From: Brachionus manjavacas
Lineage: Eukaryota > Rotifera > Eurotatoria > Ploima > Brachionidae
Assembly: GCA_019054805.1 (NCBI GenBank)
Contig: JAHQIY010000001.1
Span: forward strand, 8,570,501-8,634,500
Direction: 5' to 3'
Length of the DNA stretch: 64,000 nucleotides
Part shown: positions 39,078-52,458 of the stretch, one piece after another
Layout of the letters: every line of letters starts with the position of its first letter
How positions within the stretch are numbered: position 1 is the first letter of the stretch
The notes under the pieces: model-generated
The model's database searches: none
Seen by the model: only the letters and a program-made list of their open reading frames with translations
What the model was told of the DNA's origin: nothing
Translations under genes and position numbers: made by a program

Positions 39078-39414
39078 TAAGTATGGATGTTTCTGATCAT
39101 TTCAATTTCAATTAAAAAAAATATTAACCAATTTACTGACCCTAAAAAATAATAAAAATTAAAAAGTTCCTATTAAAAATTGGATGTTTTACTATAATTT
39201 TCAGACGTTAAATAATTTTTATCCACAAATTTAATAAAAACTACCACAAATATAATAAACGATGAATAAAAACAATAAAAAAAGATATAAGTTATTGAAT
39301 ATTAATTATTTTATTTATTTCATAACAAATATAAGAAAAAAAGAAAAATAATAATAAAAAAAACTAATTTTTATTAATTAACACAAAATTGATAATCATT
39401 TAAAAAAGAAAAAA
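39078..39414. other. Short AT-rich intergenic stretch
   Basis: Nothing recognised; it precedes the 3' end of the MULE-derived gene. Confidence 0.4.
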
Positions 39415-40072
39415 TTAATCTTGAGTACATTTGTTAATGCAATAATAGTACCTACGTTTTTTCATCGGCTCGTTGCATTTTTTGCAATTAACATTGGCAT
39501 TCTCACTGTTAGCTTCAACTTCTACAGTCTTAGCTCTTTTATTTGGTCTTGATGTGTCGTCAAAAGTTTCATCGTTTTCAACTATAACCCCTTCGTCTAA
39601 TTGTACTACATCAGAAGGCTGTTTATTGTAGCATGATAAATTTTTTCTAGACGCACCAATTTTTCTCTTTTTTTCGATTGGAACATCCATCTTCAATTTT
39701 TTCTCTTTCTTGCTCTGGATGATTTGAATGGTCATCAATTGAAACGAAACAATGACCAGACGAACCTTCAGTTGATTGCAAATAAAGAGATGCCCTACAT
39801 CCCTTAGAAAGATACCTACAATAAAAACGATATTTTTCACCGTTTTGATGTTTAAATTGCAGGTATTTTCCTTTTACTTCACCCCTAACAATTTTCTCAA
39901 CAAATTCATTATAATTGTCGTAGCTGCAAAAGAATTCGTATTCGATGTTTGCTCCTCTTTTTTTCGTATCACTTTGCTTTAACACGACCACGTTTTCCGC
40001 ATCGACCAAGGTGTCTTCGTCAGGGTTCATCAAGACACTCTCATTTGAAACAGTTTTTGGATCGTTTTCCAT
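39415..40072 (-). pseudogene. FLYWCH/WRKY-like zinc-finger fused to MULE transposase tail
   Basis: The first frame (39647-40072) encodes an acidic leader, then a FLYWCH/MULE N-terminal zinc-finger domain: YEFFCSYDNYNEFVEK, then FYCRYLSKGCRASLYLQ and DDHSNHPEQE, with C..C..H.H ligands. One base out of frame, the second (39415-39840) starts in the same place and reads MDVPIEKKRKIGASRKNL, then a CxxC..C end. That block is the Arg-rich C-terminal tail typical of MULE transposases (compare 41865-42083). The catalytic DDE core is missing. It is either an internally deleted transposase with a frameshift or a domesticated small DNA-binding gene; the frameshift favours decay or an assembly error. Confidence 0.5.
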
Positions 40073-40168
40073 TTTTTTTAGATAAAATTAGAATTTAAAT
40101 TTGGTAAAATACCAGAAGTTTAAAGTTTATAAATAGTCAACTACAAAGTTTTATCATCATTAAGGTGT

Positions 40169-40301
40169 AGTTAATTAATTTGTTAATTAGTTGTCACAAA
40201 AAAATTAAGGGTATTCTCAAAATGTATTATTTTTTTAAGTTAATTAATTAGTTAATTAGTAATCACAAAAAAATTAAGAGTATTTTCAAAATGTATTATT
40301 T
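40169..40301. repeat. Two imperfect direct repeats of 64 bp
   Basis: Units 40169-40232 and 40238-40301 share GTTAATTAATTNGTTAATTA, CACAAAAAAATTAAG and TCAAAATGTATTATTT with few differences. They lie about 100-230 bp upstream of the MULE-derived gene. Confidence 0.6.
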
Positions 40302-41864
40302 ATTTATTATTAATGTGCGGAATTTATTGATTTTATTATCAGATATTAAAATAAGTGTTAAAATACAAATATCAATTTTTATTTAATTATATTTGACAAT
40401 TTTTTTTATGTTTGTTACTTTTTTATTTGTTTTATTCGAAAAAAGATAAATTTGTGGATATTTTTATTAAATTTGTGGATGCATGTTATTACACGCCTAA
40501 TTTTCACACTCAACTTTTGTGCAAAACATTTAGTATAATAATAGAATATAATAACTAAAAACCCTTTTAAGTGAGAAGCCCTAAAATTAGGTCATATCCT
40601 CACTGTGATAGCTTATTAAATTTTTCTATTTTATTTTTAACAATCATTTAAAGTTTTTGAATTGAAAATTTCGCTTATTCTCAATTATCGTATATGGTTT
40701 GAATTAGTTTCTTGACCATTTTTGAAGATTAATGGTTTATACCAAGATATTTTTTCTAGTATATTTACTTTTTTACATTTCGATCTAATCTTGTCTCAAT
40801 CTCCAAGTTTCTAGGGTAGTTAAGTTAAAAGCGTTCAGTCTTTCGACTCAACTTCGCTTTTATGTTTCACTAAATTCAACAAAAAAAGATTACTTTTTAT
40901 TAACAGGAAAATTTTAATGAAAAACAAATATCAATATTTTGGAATTTATTTATTTCTTGTCTCGATGATCTATTCAAATCAGAATTTTTTTTTGCATTTT
41001 GTAAATTTTTTTTATTTAAATGTTAAATTGTGTCATCGTTACAATTATAAAAGTTTAATTTTTCATTTTTAAGTTAACATACAATTTGATTAAAAAAAAT
41101 CAATTTATTGGGAAACATTCATTTAAATTTTTTCTTAAATTCGACTGTTAAATGAAAATTCACATTGCCTATATATTTTTTTTAGATAGGGATTCCAATT
41201 CTGTTTAATAAAATTAAATATTCTATGTGTAATGCAATCTATTCAATTTCGATGTAATAAAATACTCTCATTTTTTTTTAATAATTTTAAGTTTTTTATC
41301 AGAATTATGAAAATTCAAATTGAACAACGAAAAAATACATCATATAGCTAATTTTTGATCTACAAGATAATTTTTTCTTTATCTTATTTCAATAAAAAAA
41401 TTTACTATCCTACCGGTCCAATTTTCAAGATTTTTACGATTTTTTTTTGAGGATCGTAAAATTTATTATAAAATTTAATTATTTATTTTATAAATGAAAT
41501 TTTTTTAAAGAGTTTAGATTTTTAAAATCAAATCAAATGCTGTATTTGCGAATATGTGGCAACCATGAGTTTCTCTACACAGGTTTGAAGAATGAAACGC
41601 CTATGAAGCGATTTGATTACAAAATCTTTTCCTTTTTTAGTAAAATTAAGGCCCATAATTTTCCTAACTGCTGATCTTAATAAATTTTTCGCTTATTTAA
41701 TAAAAAAAAATCTAATTTATTAAAGTTAAGTCTAACTTAATAAAAACCGCATCTTTTATTATAAAAAAATATCTTATTAAAAAAATCTATTATTTTTTTG
41801 AGTTGCATCTCAAACCAAAAAATTTGTTCTTTTAGCCATTGGCATGTTGCAAATTGATGACAAT
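40302..41864. other. Intergenic, nothing recognised
   Basis: AT-rich. No coding frame, RNA gene or clear repeat was found. Confidence 0.4.
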
Positions 41865-42083
41865 TTATTTTCTACATTTTGAGAACCATTTTCTTTTTTT
41901 CGCATTTACAGAAAAAGATCCACAAGCAGTTTGATTTTCATCATCGGAATTTTCAATATTTTTTGAGCCTGTGCGTTGCGTTGTTTTATTTGGTTGTAGT
42001 GCTGAAAGAGACTTTTGAGGTGCTCCTTTTTTTCTATTAGCAGCAATTGGTATATCAATGACAAATGAATTATAACTAAACAA
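41865..42083 (-). pseudogene. MULE transposase C-terminal remnant
   Basis: The 72-codon frame contains DIPIAANRKKGAPQKSLSAL, the Arg/Lys-Gly-Pro tail found at the end of MULE-type transposases, followed by a Ser/Asn linker and FSVNAKKRKWFSKC. No catalytic part is upstream, so it is a fragment. Confidence 0.5.
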
Positions 42084-42714
42084 ATCTGATTGAAAAAAAA
42101 CTTAAATAAAGGACGAGAAAATACAACAAAATTGATAAAGAATTACGGTATTTTTATTAAAAATAGCGGTTATAAAAAATTTAATATATTAGGTATTATT
42201 AGTTTTTGTTGTTAGGTTCAAGAAATTCGTAAACTATGTCCTTTGTAATATTTTGGCAATTTTATTTTGAGAAAAAAAGACAAAATAAATAAAAACTCTC
42301 CAAGCCTTGTGTAAAAATTACTAAGGAAATCAATTTTTTTAATTTTAAGATTAAAGGACCTACCATGACTGAGTTATAAGACACTTCCAGGTATTGGTCA
42401 AAAAATAAGAGTCAAGGACGATTGTGGACACAAAAATAGAACTTTTCGAAACCAAATCCAGTATCTAATAAAATAACCAAAGATTTAAAAAAAATTTGTA
42501 AATCGCATTTACCAAGCCTGAGATATTCAAATTTATCGAATATACTCTAAAAGCAAAAAAATTCTTTAAAGCCTTATATCTCCTTTATATACCGTTGATC
42601 TTAGAGTTTTTTTTCTACAAAATGATATATAGAAATCTGGGAAAGAGTAATATTGATACGTATTGAATGACGCGCACCTTATTTTTATCAGGTTATCTTA
42701 GCATAGCCTTAAAA
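42084..42714. other. Intergenic, nothing recognised
   Basis: AT-rich DNA without a supported feature. Confidence 0.4.
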
Positions 42715-43555
42715 AGCTGTAGCAGTCGCTTCATTTGTATCAATATCTAACCATCAAGCCTTGCTTTGAAGCTATTAAGGTTCTTTGCATTTACCACATC
42801 ATTCAGGAGTTTGTTTCATCCATTCACGACTCTATTTGTTAAAAATCTACATCTACAAAGACACTTTTTTATTCGTTCTCGTATCAATAGCTATTTCTCC
42901 TAAATTCATATCTTCGGCTATTTGATTTTGTGTTTAGGCTTAAATTGATTCCTTTAATATATAGAATTTGTTAATTTTTTTTTATCACTTTGTAAATCTG
43001 AAATAGATCACCCTTTAATCTCCTTGCACTCAAGTCAATTAAATCTAGCTTTGACAAACTTTGTTGACAATCTAAATCACCCACTTCTGGAAACAACTTT
43101 GTTGCTCTTCGTTAAACTTTCTCAAGCTCATTTATGTCTTTTTCTAAAAATGGAAACTCTGCACTGACATTGAACAATTCAATAATTTGATAGTCTCGCT
43201 GCAAGGATACTTAAATGCTTTCTTAATTAAACCCAACATTATCTATTTGCTTTAGCTGTTGCATTTCTGACTTGTGTGTCCCATTTTTAATCACTCTGCA
43301 TGCAAATACCTAAATCCCTTTACATTTTGACTTACTCTAGGGTTTCAAACCAATCTTTTAATCAAACTCGGGATTATTGTTGCCAAAATTTACAACTTTG
43401 CATTTGTCTTCATTTAACTGAGTTGACCATTTTTTTGATCACTTACACATTTTATCTATTTATAATTGTAGCTTATAAATCGAGTTGAAATTATTAATTG
43501 TTCATAAGATCCTGGTATCATCACCATTAGTCTCACACTTGTTTTAGACGATATT
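42715..43555 (-). mobile_element. Degenerate CR1-like LINE 3' region
   Basis: Minus-strand translation in shifting frames gives the usual RT C-terminal landmarks (LEKV..RRATKLF, then LDLIDLSARRLKGDL, then NRVVNG.NKLL) and a tail near AAAGCTGTAGCAGTC. Many stops; old copy. Confidence 0.5.
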
Positions 43556-44038
43556 CAACATTCTAATGTTTAGTTCAACATTAGGCAATGTCTCATCGAA
43601 GAATGGGTTTTGAGGCTTTCAGTATAAAATATGCTTTTTCTATCAGTCCTCCAACATTCTCTTCAGTACATCAGTATTGCTTTTACTATACTTTTGTACA
43701 TTTTAAGCTTCGTTCCCCTACTGTAGTTTGCTGACTTCCATTCTGGCCGAAGTCTGGCAAAGGTCTGGCAAAGTCTGGCAAAGGTCGAAGTCATATTTTG
43801 CTTTAGCTTAAACTCTTATTATCTTAATGGGATCACATCGTGTCACTGATGATAAAAAGCTGAAATATCAAGAGTAAAAATAAACAGTTAAATACAATCA
43901 ATTGGAAAAAATAAAACAAAAAGAGAAATGTAAGGCTCCGGCAATGCAAAACGTCCACACTATCTTAGGATTCAATTTTCGACCTCAAATTCGTAAATTG
44001 CATATGTAAAAACCCCAGAACACCAATTTTTAGGAGAG
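43556..44038. other. Intergenic, repeats only
   Basis: Contains a short run of (TCTGGCAAAG)-like direct repeats at 43750-43785. Nothing else supported. Confidence 0.35.
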
Positions 44039-44293
44039 GTGGAAAAAAAATTTTCTTTGATGAATCGTTTGATTATATTAGAAAAAAAAAGTGTAAATAA
44101 AAAGCTAATTAAAAGATTTTGGAAGGTAATAATTGGATATAATAATGGTGCAAATTACGGAGATATTTTAGGGACTTGTTTCCCTGGAAAATCAAAAGGA
44201 AAATTTTTAGAATACCTACGAATATCAATTAATCTTTTTCTTAGTTTTTTGCAAAAAATATCAAATTTAGTAGAGATTAAAATTAAAAAATAA
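44039..44293 (+). pseudogene. DDE transposase C-terminal fragment
   Basis: The frame reads VNKKLIKRFWKVIIGYNNG, then ANYGDILGT, matching INNKLIRRFWRCLKAYKNG and LSYGQILKT at the end of the transposase at 3810-5200. Only the C-terminus remains. Confidence 0.6.
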
Positions 44294-45775
44294 TGATTAA
44301 TTCTTATTTTTTAACTTATATTATTATTTACACTTTTTTTTAAAATTTCTTTACTATTTTTGAACATGAAAATAAAATTCTCATTTTCAACTAATTTATT
44401 GGCTTAAAAATCAATATTTTGAAAAAGTAAAACCTACAATTTGTTCAGAATTTTCTCTAGTTTCAGAATTTGTGTTTCTCATTTGGGGTCAGGGGGTCCC
44501 CTGGGACTAGATACAATAAAACAAAAAAATGGTTAAAATCTTGGCTTTTTGTGAAAAAATCTCTAAATTTAAGACTAAATTTTTTTCGGAAGAAAAAAAA
44601 ATGATTTCTCGTAGAAAATTTTTTGCTCTACAAGATGGTATGTGATTTATATATCTTTTGTATATGTTTGAAAAAGATATTCTCATCGGACTGAAGCATA
44701 CTTTTGACAATTAATAAACTCTTTGAGCCCCTGTAGCGGAAAATTTTTTTTTCCAATTCAAAATTTCACAATTCTCTGAATCAAATCAATTTTTAAAAAA
44801 AGCTTAGCTTTTCAAGAATTTTCTTTTTTTTTAAATGAATAATTGATTAGCTTCTTATACAATTTTGAAATAAAAAATGGGTAATGATCATTTCTTAAAT
44901 CAGAAATAGATAACCTAGAGAAATTGATGATCGTGGTATTATTTCACTTTTGGGCAAAAATTTTCCTTAATTGAACTATCATGAGAATTAATTTGAATTT
45001 ACATGAAAACCAATTTTGATAATAGAATTAAAGATTCACTTTAATAATTTAAATAGAAGAGTTCGATTTTTAGCAAATTTCAAAATTTCAACCTTGATTA
45101 AAATTTTTTCAGCTTCAAAAACCATATTTTTATATTTGAAAAAAAGGTAAGCCCCGTGTAATTTTGAAAATGATGTACTAAAGAATTTAAGATATTTTGA
45201 ACATATTTGAAATTTTGAAATTTGAACATAAATTTTGATTTCTTTTCATAATTTTTTTATCTTTTTATTTTTGTTTGTTATTTTTGGCTATTTTGAAATA
45301 AAGTATTTTTTTAACATGCTATTTGAAAAATTTATTCTGATAAATGCTCTTTTAAACTTTTGAGCATCCAAAATTAATCACTAATATTCTTTATTGAATA
45401 TTTAAATTCAAAAGTTTATCGGTATCTATTTAATTTTTAAATTGCGGTGAAATATGGATTATAATAAATGATGAGCCACACCTTTCTTAGTATTTGTTGA
45501 TGAAAATTTAATTTGAGTAAAAAATTAGTTCTGTTTGATTCAAACAGATATTTTTTAATAAAAGAATTGAATCTGGTTAATTATTTTTTGTGTAAATTAA
45601 GAAAAGTAATTTCTTGAAAAGATTTATTACTTTAAAAACTAAAATTTGAATCACAATAATTTAAACATCTTTTCTTTCTGAAAAACAAGTTATTCAAAAT
45701 TTTTCATAATCTTCCAAAAAAATAATAAATAAAACCGTTTGATTAAATAATAATTTATCAGTTTGATTTAATTGT
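44294..45775. other. Intergenic downstream of actin
   Basis: AT-rich. An isolated GC patch with the near-palindrome CAGGGGGTCCCCTG sits at about 44490-44503. No gene seen. Confidence 0.4.
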
Positions 45776-46927
<1,152 letters not shown>

Positions 46928-46985
46928 TTAAAAATTATTTTAAATCTAAATTTTAAAGATAAATTTTTTTACAATTTAACAGAAA

Positions 46986-46991
46986 TATATA
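46986..46991 (-). promoter_or_regulatory. Possible TATA box of the actin gene
   Basis: TATATA within CCTATATATTTC on the minus strand, about 80 bp before the ATG. It resembles a weak CArG/TATA element. AT-rich context makes this tentative. Confidence 0.3.
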
Positions 46992-48339
46992 GGCTCATCA
47001 ATTGGACGTATTTTCTCTTATTAGCTAAATAACTACTTAGGATAATATTTAGCAAAAAGATTAAGTTTAACCTCATTTTGATGTTTTCTTCTTTTTTTCT
47101 TTTCTAGCCATACTTAAGTCTTTTTGCTCATTTGGTTTTAACCCAAATAAAAAAGATCAAATTTCCTGGTTAAGTTAGCTAAAGGTTGTAACATTTGGCT
47201 ACAATTTGCTAAAATGACGACTTATCACTAGTTTTATGAACAAGATTAGAATAAATATTTTATTTTTTTGATTTTTCTAAATGAATGATGTTTTAGCGGG
47301 AATTGTTTGGTATTTATAATTCCTGAGCGAAAACAGCTCTTGTCAAAATTACCAACCAAATTCCTTAAAAGGCAATAGAAGGTTGTGCTAAAAAAAATAG
47401 GCAGGATAATTCCATATAAGGAAATTTTCTTTTTTTAAATAGATAATAAAAATAAACAAAAGTTGGATTGAATTAATCATAATTTTTGAACAAGAATTTG
47501 AAATGAGAATTGGAGAATAATTAGATTAAACTTTGGAAGAAACGGCAGGTTAACTTATTATCGATGAATATTTCTGATAAGCAGCTCGATTTATCTCTAT
47601 ATATGGATAAATTCGTATGTTTATTTAGTTTGATTTATTTTTTATTCTGAAAAAAAACTAACCTGATAAATCGGACTCAAATTAATTAAATATCATTTAC
47701 TAGACTTATTGAATCACTAAAAATTCGACATAGGATAAAACTAAAGCAAAATAAAAGGCTAAATTGAAAAAATATTTTTATTTGTAAAAATGAGTTGTAT
47801 TTAAAAAAAGTAGATTATCATTTAATTAAATAATTTTGGTACGAACATTAGTGTGAACCATTTGATTCAAACAATCACTTTTAATTTTTGAGAAAAAATA
47901 TCTTAAATTAAAATCTTTGAAACAGAAGCTTGTTTTTTATAAAAGCTTTTTAAAACGATTTATAAATTTAATAGTGATGGGTCTTAACTAGACTAATTAA
48001 GTTAAGTTAGCTAACTTGCTTTAGTTTAGTTGAATTAGCTACTAAGTCAATATGAAGTTGAAAAAGAAAAAATGAAAATAAAAATTTTTAAATGCTTTTT
48101 ATTTTTTTTCAAATTTTACTTAAAATGTAAACAAATTTTGCTGAATAATTAAAATATAATTGCTAATTAATTTACTGTATTAAGGTATAGAATTTAACAT
48201 TAGAATAACCAGTATCAATTTGACATTATCTTTAAATGCAAATATCTTAAGGAAGTTCTATTAGGCTTTTTCTAAATTTATTCTAAATTATTCATTTAAG
48301 TAAAATCTATTGGACTAAATTATCAAAAATTATCAAAAT
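46992..48339. other. Intergenic upstream of actin
   Basis: AT-rich with short GTTAAGTTAGCTAAC-type palindromes near 47165 and 48000-48020. No gene. Confidence 0.35.
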
Positions 48340-49335
48340 TTAATGGCATTTTGAAGTTTAAGATCAATCTTTGATGCTCAAAAAAAGGTCAAATCAAGTT
48401 TTAACAATGAAATAAATTGTTAATTTTAAATAGAATTAATGCAGAGGTACATTTTCAAATTTAACATACTTTGTAAAATCTAAAGGCAAACTCTGCAAAA
48501 GTCTGCAAAATACAGTTCACTTAAAATTCTATCATTTAGATGGTGTTCACTCTGCAATGTGCATTTTGATATTGCAGAGTCTAGCTTTTTAGTTAAATAA
48601 TATGTTAACACTAGAAACACCAAAATTTTAAACTACTAGAAGCACCAAAACGAGTCAAAATGACTTGTTTTAATGGAATCAAATGGATAAAAATGGATAA
48701 TAATTTATTATTTGGATAAATCTATTCAAAACTTAATTTTAATTGAGTAAAAATAAAAATTTGCCTAAAAAAAAGTATCTGGCAGAAATTTTATCTTCTA
48801 ATGAATTCATTTCTTTTTGAACCAATTTTTCGTCTTTCATGTAAAATACGCAAACTATAATTTTTGCATTTTTTAAATTTGCTTATCTTCGTTTAAGTAT
48901 TAGGATTTGAGTCAGTTTTTTAAAGATTTGTATAATTTTTATAAATATTTTATAACTCATCCATTGATTTTGTAGAAAAATTCAAAATGTTAATTTAAAA
49001 AACGAGTCAAAATGACTCTTTTGGTGCATCTAGTAGTATATACTTGATTTTTTACAAAGGAAATATTTTTTTTATTTGAATTTAGTTAATTTAGAGAGTT
49101 ATTCTTATTTTTATACTGAAAAAAAAAATTATGCTCATATAGCAAAAATTGACTTAGATTTTAGCGGCCAAAAATCGAAAAAGAGTCATTTTGACTCGTT
49201 GGTGCTTCTAGAGTTAAATCCAAAAATGTACTTCTGCATTAATTTTATTTAGAAATAACAATTTATTTCATTGTTAAAACTTGATTTGACCTTTTTGAGC
49301 ATCAAAGATTGATCTTAAAAGTCAAATTCACCAAT
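48340..49335. mobile_element. MITE (same family as 38726-39077) split by a nested insertion
   Basis: The left part (ATGGCATTTTGAAGTTTAAG, GCAGAGGTACATTTTC) and the right part (AAAATGTACTTCTGCATTAA, then CAAAGATTGATCTTAAAA) are inverted ends. The unsplit relative at 38726-39077 shows that about 600 bp were inserted between ATATG and ATCCAAAAATG. Confidence 0.65.
48605..49217. mobile_element. piggyBac-type MITE with TTAA target duplication
   Basis: TTAA at 48605-48608 and 49214-49217 flank a 605-bp insert. Its ends are inverted: CACTAGAAACACCAAAA and GTTGGTGCTTCTAGAG. Subterminal ACGAGTCAAAATGACT motifs are repeated inverted at 48648, 49000 and 49180. TTAA target sites and such ends are typical of piggyBac elements. 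There is no transposase, so it is non-autonomous. Confidence 0.7.
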
Positions 49336-49482
49336 TTAGTAGGAAATTTTTCGTAAATTAGCCTTCTAATAAGTTTTATTTTGAGTTTGGTCTTTCCAGT
49401 GTTAACATGTTAACATATTTGAAAAGTGAAACAAAAAATACAATAGATAAAACTTAATCAGTCAAAAATGTTTTTCTAAATC

Positions 49483-49816
49483 AGACTTGTTTTTAAGTCA
49501 AAAGTCTTAAGTCAAGTCAAGTCAATGACTTAAATTTTTTTTTTAACGAAATAAATTTCTAAATAAACCATTATCTTAAAATTATATTGGTCAGAGTTAT
49601 CTGCATTTATCCATAAGGTTCAGCCTTCAGAAAATAAATATTTTTCGTTGAATAACGCACATTTATAAATAGATGATACATTTCTTAAAGAAATAGAATT
49701 TAATTTTTTAACATTAAATGATTTTTGTGATTGTATAAAAAAAATTTAGTTTAAGTCATAACTTTGACTTAAATTTTTGAGACTTAGACTTAAAACTGTG
49801 ACTTATAAACAAGTCT
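49483..49816. mobile_element. MITE-like element with AGACTTGT inverted ends
   Basis: Starts AGACTTGTTTTTAAGTCAAA and ends AAACTGTGACTTATAAACAAGTCT, in inverted relation, with internal AAGTC repeats. It is related to the element at 28500-28925 in the PRPF4B intron. Confidence 0.45.
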
Positions 49817-50403
49817 GTTCTAAATGTTAACTTAAAATTTCAATAAAATTTCTTTTTTAATTTAAAATTTTTGACTTTATGGTTTTTTATAACTTTTTTA
49901 TGATTAAATTAGTCTCGGTAGAAATGACACGAGGGAATGGTGACCTGACGAATAACAATCTACAGTGTGTTGAAAGCAGAGCTGGGGAAGTGACTGTGCT
50001 CTAAACACAGAACACGCTATCACCCTAGCCAAAATAATTAAAAAAGAAGCGGAATCCAAAGTTTTGATTCTATTAAAGAAAAAAATTGATAAATGTGATA
50101 ATAGAAATAAAAATATAATTTGTAAGAAACGAATCATTTTGATTTTTGGAAGGCAACTATCCAAGTATCTAACAAAAAAAAAAATTTTGTTTTCGATTTA
50201 AAAATATGAAAAATTTGAGTACTCAATTTTCGATCAATTTTTTTTCTATATCTTATATATATATTTTTCATTCATTTAAATTTTTAATCAGTTTGATTTT
50301 TTGTTCAGATTCAAATCCAGTCATAAAGAAAACGATGATCAATCGATGAATATTTTAACTTAAAATTATTTTTGTTTGAAACTGAATAAAATATTTGAAA
50401 CAT
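49817..50403. other. Intergenic with SINE-like island
   Basis: A GC-richer patch at 49905-50040 contains CTGTG TTTAGAG CACAG, like an anticodon arm, on the minus strand. It lacks a T-arm or acceptor stem, so it may be a degraded tRNA-derived SINE head. The rest is AT-rich. Confidence 0.3.
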
Positions 50404-50475
50404 CGCATTTTTTCAATGTTATTTAGCCATTGGATACATTTAGAAATTCAAACACAAAAAATTAAACCATTTTAA
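50404..50475 (+). repeat. Solo terminal repeat of the fold-back family
   Basis: TTTTTCAATGTTATTT, then CATTGGATACATTT and AATTCAAACACAAAAAATTA match the right terminal repeat at 2970-3031, with a small deletion. Confidence 0.6.
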
Positions 50476-51045
50476 TTAAAAAATATTTAAATACTATATT
50501 CGATTTCAACACTAAAAAAATTTTACCTAGGCAAACAGTTTTATACGAGATCTTTTTATTTCCTCTTGTATTATATACAGCATTATACCAAATCAACTCA
50601 TCAAGTTCGTTTATGAACTTGCAGATTTGTATTAGATCACCGCGTCTCCTCCTTGTTGACAGTGTTGTTAGGATCAATCTTTTTAGACTCTCCCTATAAT
50701 TTAAATCACCAAAATATACTAATGCTTCAAGTTGCTCTTTTCTGTACTCTCTCAAGTGTATCAATATATTTTTCAAGTATGGATTCCACACAGATACAAA
50801 TAAAAAAAATCCGTTTTTGGATTTTTCTTTTTAATATGCATTACTTCACATTTATCGATGTTGAAATTCATCAACCATTCACTGCGCCACTCGACAAGGC
50901 TATTTATATAGTTTTGTAATTGCTCTTTCATCTTACTTTCATTTACTTTATTAAAAATAGAGTACATTATACAATCATTTCCATACAGAGAACATATACC
51001 CCAGAATTTTTCTGGTAGATCGTCAATAGAAATAACAGACTATTA
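50476..51045 (-). mobile_element. LINE RT C-terminal fragment
   Basis: Minus-strand pieces in order: SIDDLPEKF, LYGNDCIMYSIFN (a damaged YADD region), WRSEWLMNFNIDKCEVMHI, WNPYLKNILIHLREYRKEQL and LTTLSTRRRRGDLIQICKF. Frames shift between them. CR1/Jockey-type, inactive. Confidence 0.65.
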
Positions 51046-51544
51046 AATGTTTAAAAAAAATCCCATATTATTTACCAGGACGATAGGATCTACAAGAATA
51101 TATTAAAAAAATTTAAAGAAAAATTATAAGACAATGCCAAGACTGTTCGCTCTAGGCTCGATATCATACGTCGTCATGGACTTCAATACCTTAACTGATA
51201 TTATTTTTTCAAAATTGGAGGGTTCAGATATAATTTAAATAAAAATTTAAAGCCTTTTTTAAAATAAAAATTTTTTATGATAAAATTAATTGGCATATGT
51301 TTTTGACTTACCTCTAAAATAATAAATTAGAGGTAAGCAAAGAATTTATGCTTTTATTACATTCGATTACTTTTATTGAATAAATTCATTCAAAATAATT
51401 ATAACTTTTTAATAATATTTTTTATATTAAAGAATATTGAAATTTAGTACGTAGTTTTTTATTTCTAATAAATTCTCAATGGTCTAATTTCAATTCATAG
51501 AAGAGAAAAAACTGATCATTTGATAAGTAAGTTTTGAATTAATC
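51046..51544. other. Intergenic, nothing recognised
   Basis: AT-rich; the palindrome TTACCTCTAAAATAATAAATTAGAGGTAA at 51309-51337 is the only notable element. Confidence 0.35.
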
Positions 51545-52060
51545 CTTTTCTAAAAAGACAACTTGAAAAACAGCTATGATCTAAACAATATAAGACCTAT
51601 TTCTATTTCAAACTGCTTTGCTCAAATCCTAGAAAAACTAATTCTAATTAACTCCCCTGAGCTTTATAAAGTTAGTAATAACCAATTTGGTTTTAGAAAA
51701 AAAACCTCATGTAACCATGCCATTTTTGTATTGAAAGAAACAACTCTTAACTACATCAATAAAGGCTCTGGATGTAGGAAAGCATCTTTAGATGGCCTTT
51801 GACAAAATATGGCGTGATGGCTTATTCTGTAAATTATTAAAGAGACTGCATACTTCCTTCTGGGTTTTGCTTAAGATTTATTATAACTCAGCAATAGCTG
51901 TTTTATCTCTTCCTTTTTTATTTTTATAATTTTATTTATAGGTAATAATTTTTTCATTTAAAAAAAAAACACAAAACACAAAAAATTTTATTTTCATTTT
52001 TTGAATCTTCTTTATTTTTTTTTACTTCTCTTTAAAGGAGGTTAATTCAATTCAATAAAT
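51545..52060 (+). mobile_element. LINE RT N-terminal fragment
   Basis: NNIRPISISNCFAQILEKLI, then NQFGFRKKTSCNHAIFVL and, after a frame break, DKIWRDGLFCKLLK are RT fingers/palm motifs of a Jockey/RTE-like LINE. The coding part stops near 51900 and a T-rich, AATAAATAAA-ending tail follows. Confidence 0.65.
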
Positions 52061-52458
52061 AAATTATCATAAAAATAATTTTAAATCAGAATGTCTAAAT
52101 TTAAAATTAAAAGGATCATGGTGTTTTTCCTATTTTTGACATTTTAAACGACCATGCAAAGTGAAGATTAAATAATGCAATATTTGACCAAAATGGCTAA
52201 GAAGATTTTGAAATTCTTTTTCAAATTAAGCCTTTTTATTGAAAAATTCCCAAACCTTCGATATTTTCTTAATTAATTCTGGTTTTTACACTCAGATATT
52301 CTACTATTTATGTTCAAAAATAAAACAAATCAATCAAAAAAAAAAGAATTCAAAATTTTTATTTAGATAATAAATCTTTTTTATTAAAATGAATAAGAAA
52401 AAAAATATTGAAGATTTTAAAGGATCTGAGAATTAAATAAATTTAATCAACAAATAAA
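52061..52458. other. Intergenic, 3' flank of TMX2
   Basis: AT-rich; no feature seen. Confidence 0.35.

Noticed and set aside
44486-44510. G-quadruplex or regulatory GC patch
   Set aside because: Only two adequate G runs; a short palindrome without context.
49930-50030. tRNA-Leu-like anticodon arm
   Set aside because: Only a 5-bp stem with a 7-base loop; no T-arm consensus or acceptor stem.
49904-50164. 86-codon frame with hydrophobic start
   Set aside because: Overlaps the SINE-like island; the membrane-like stretch is poly-A/T composition, not a supported gene.
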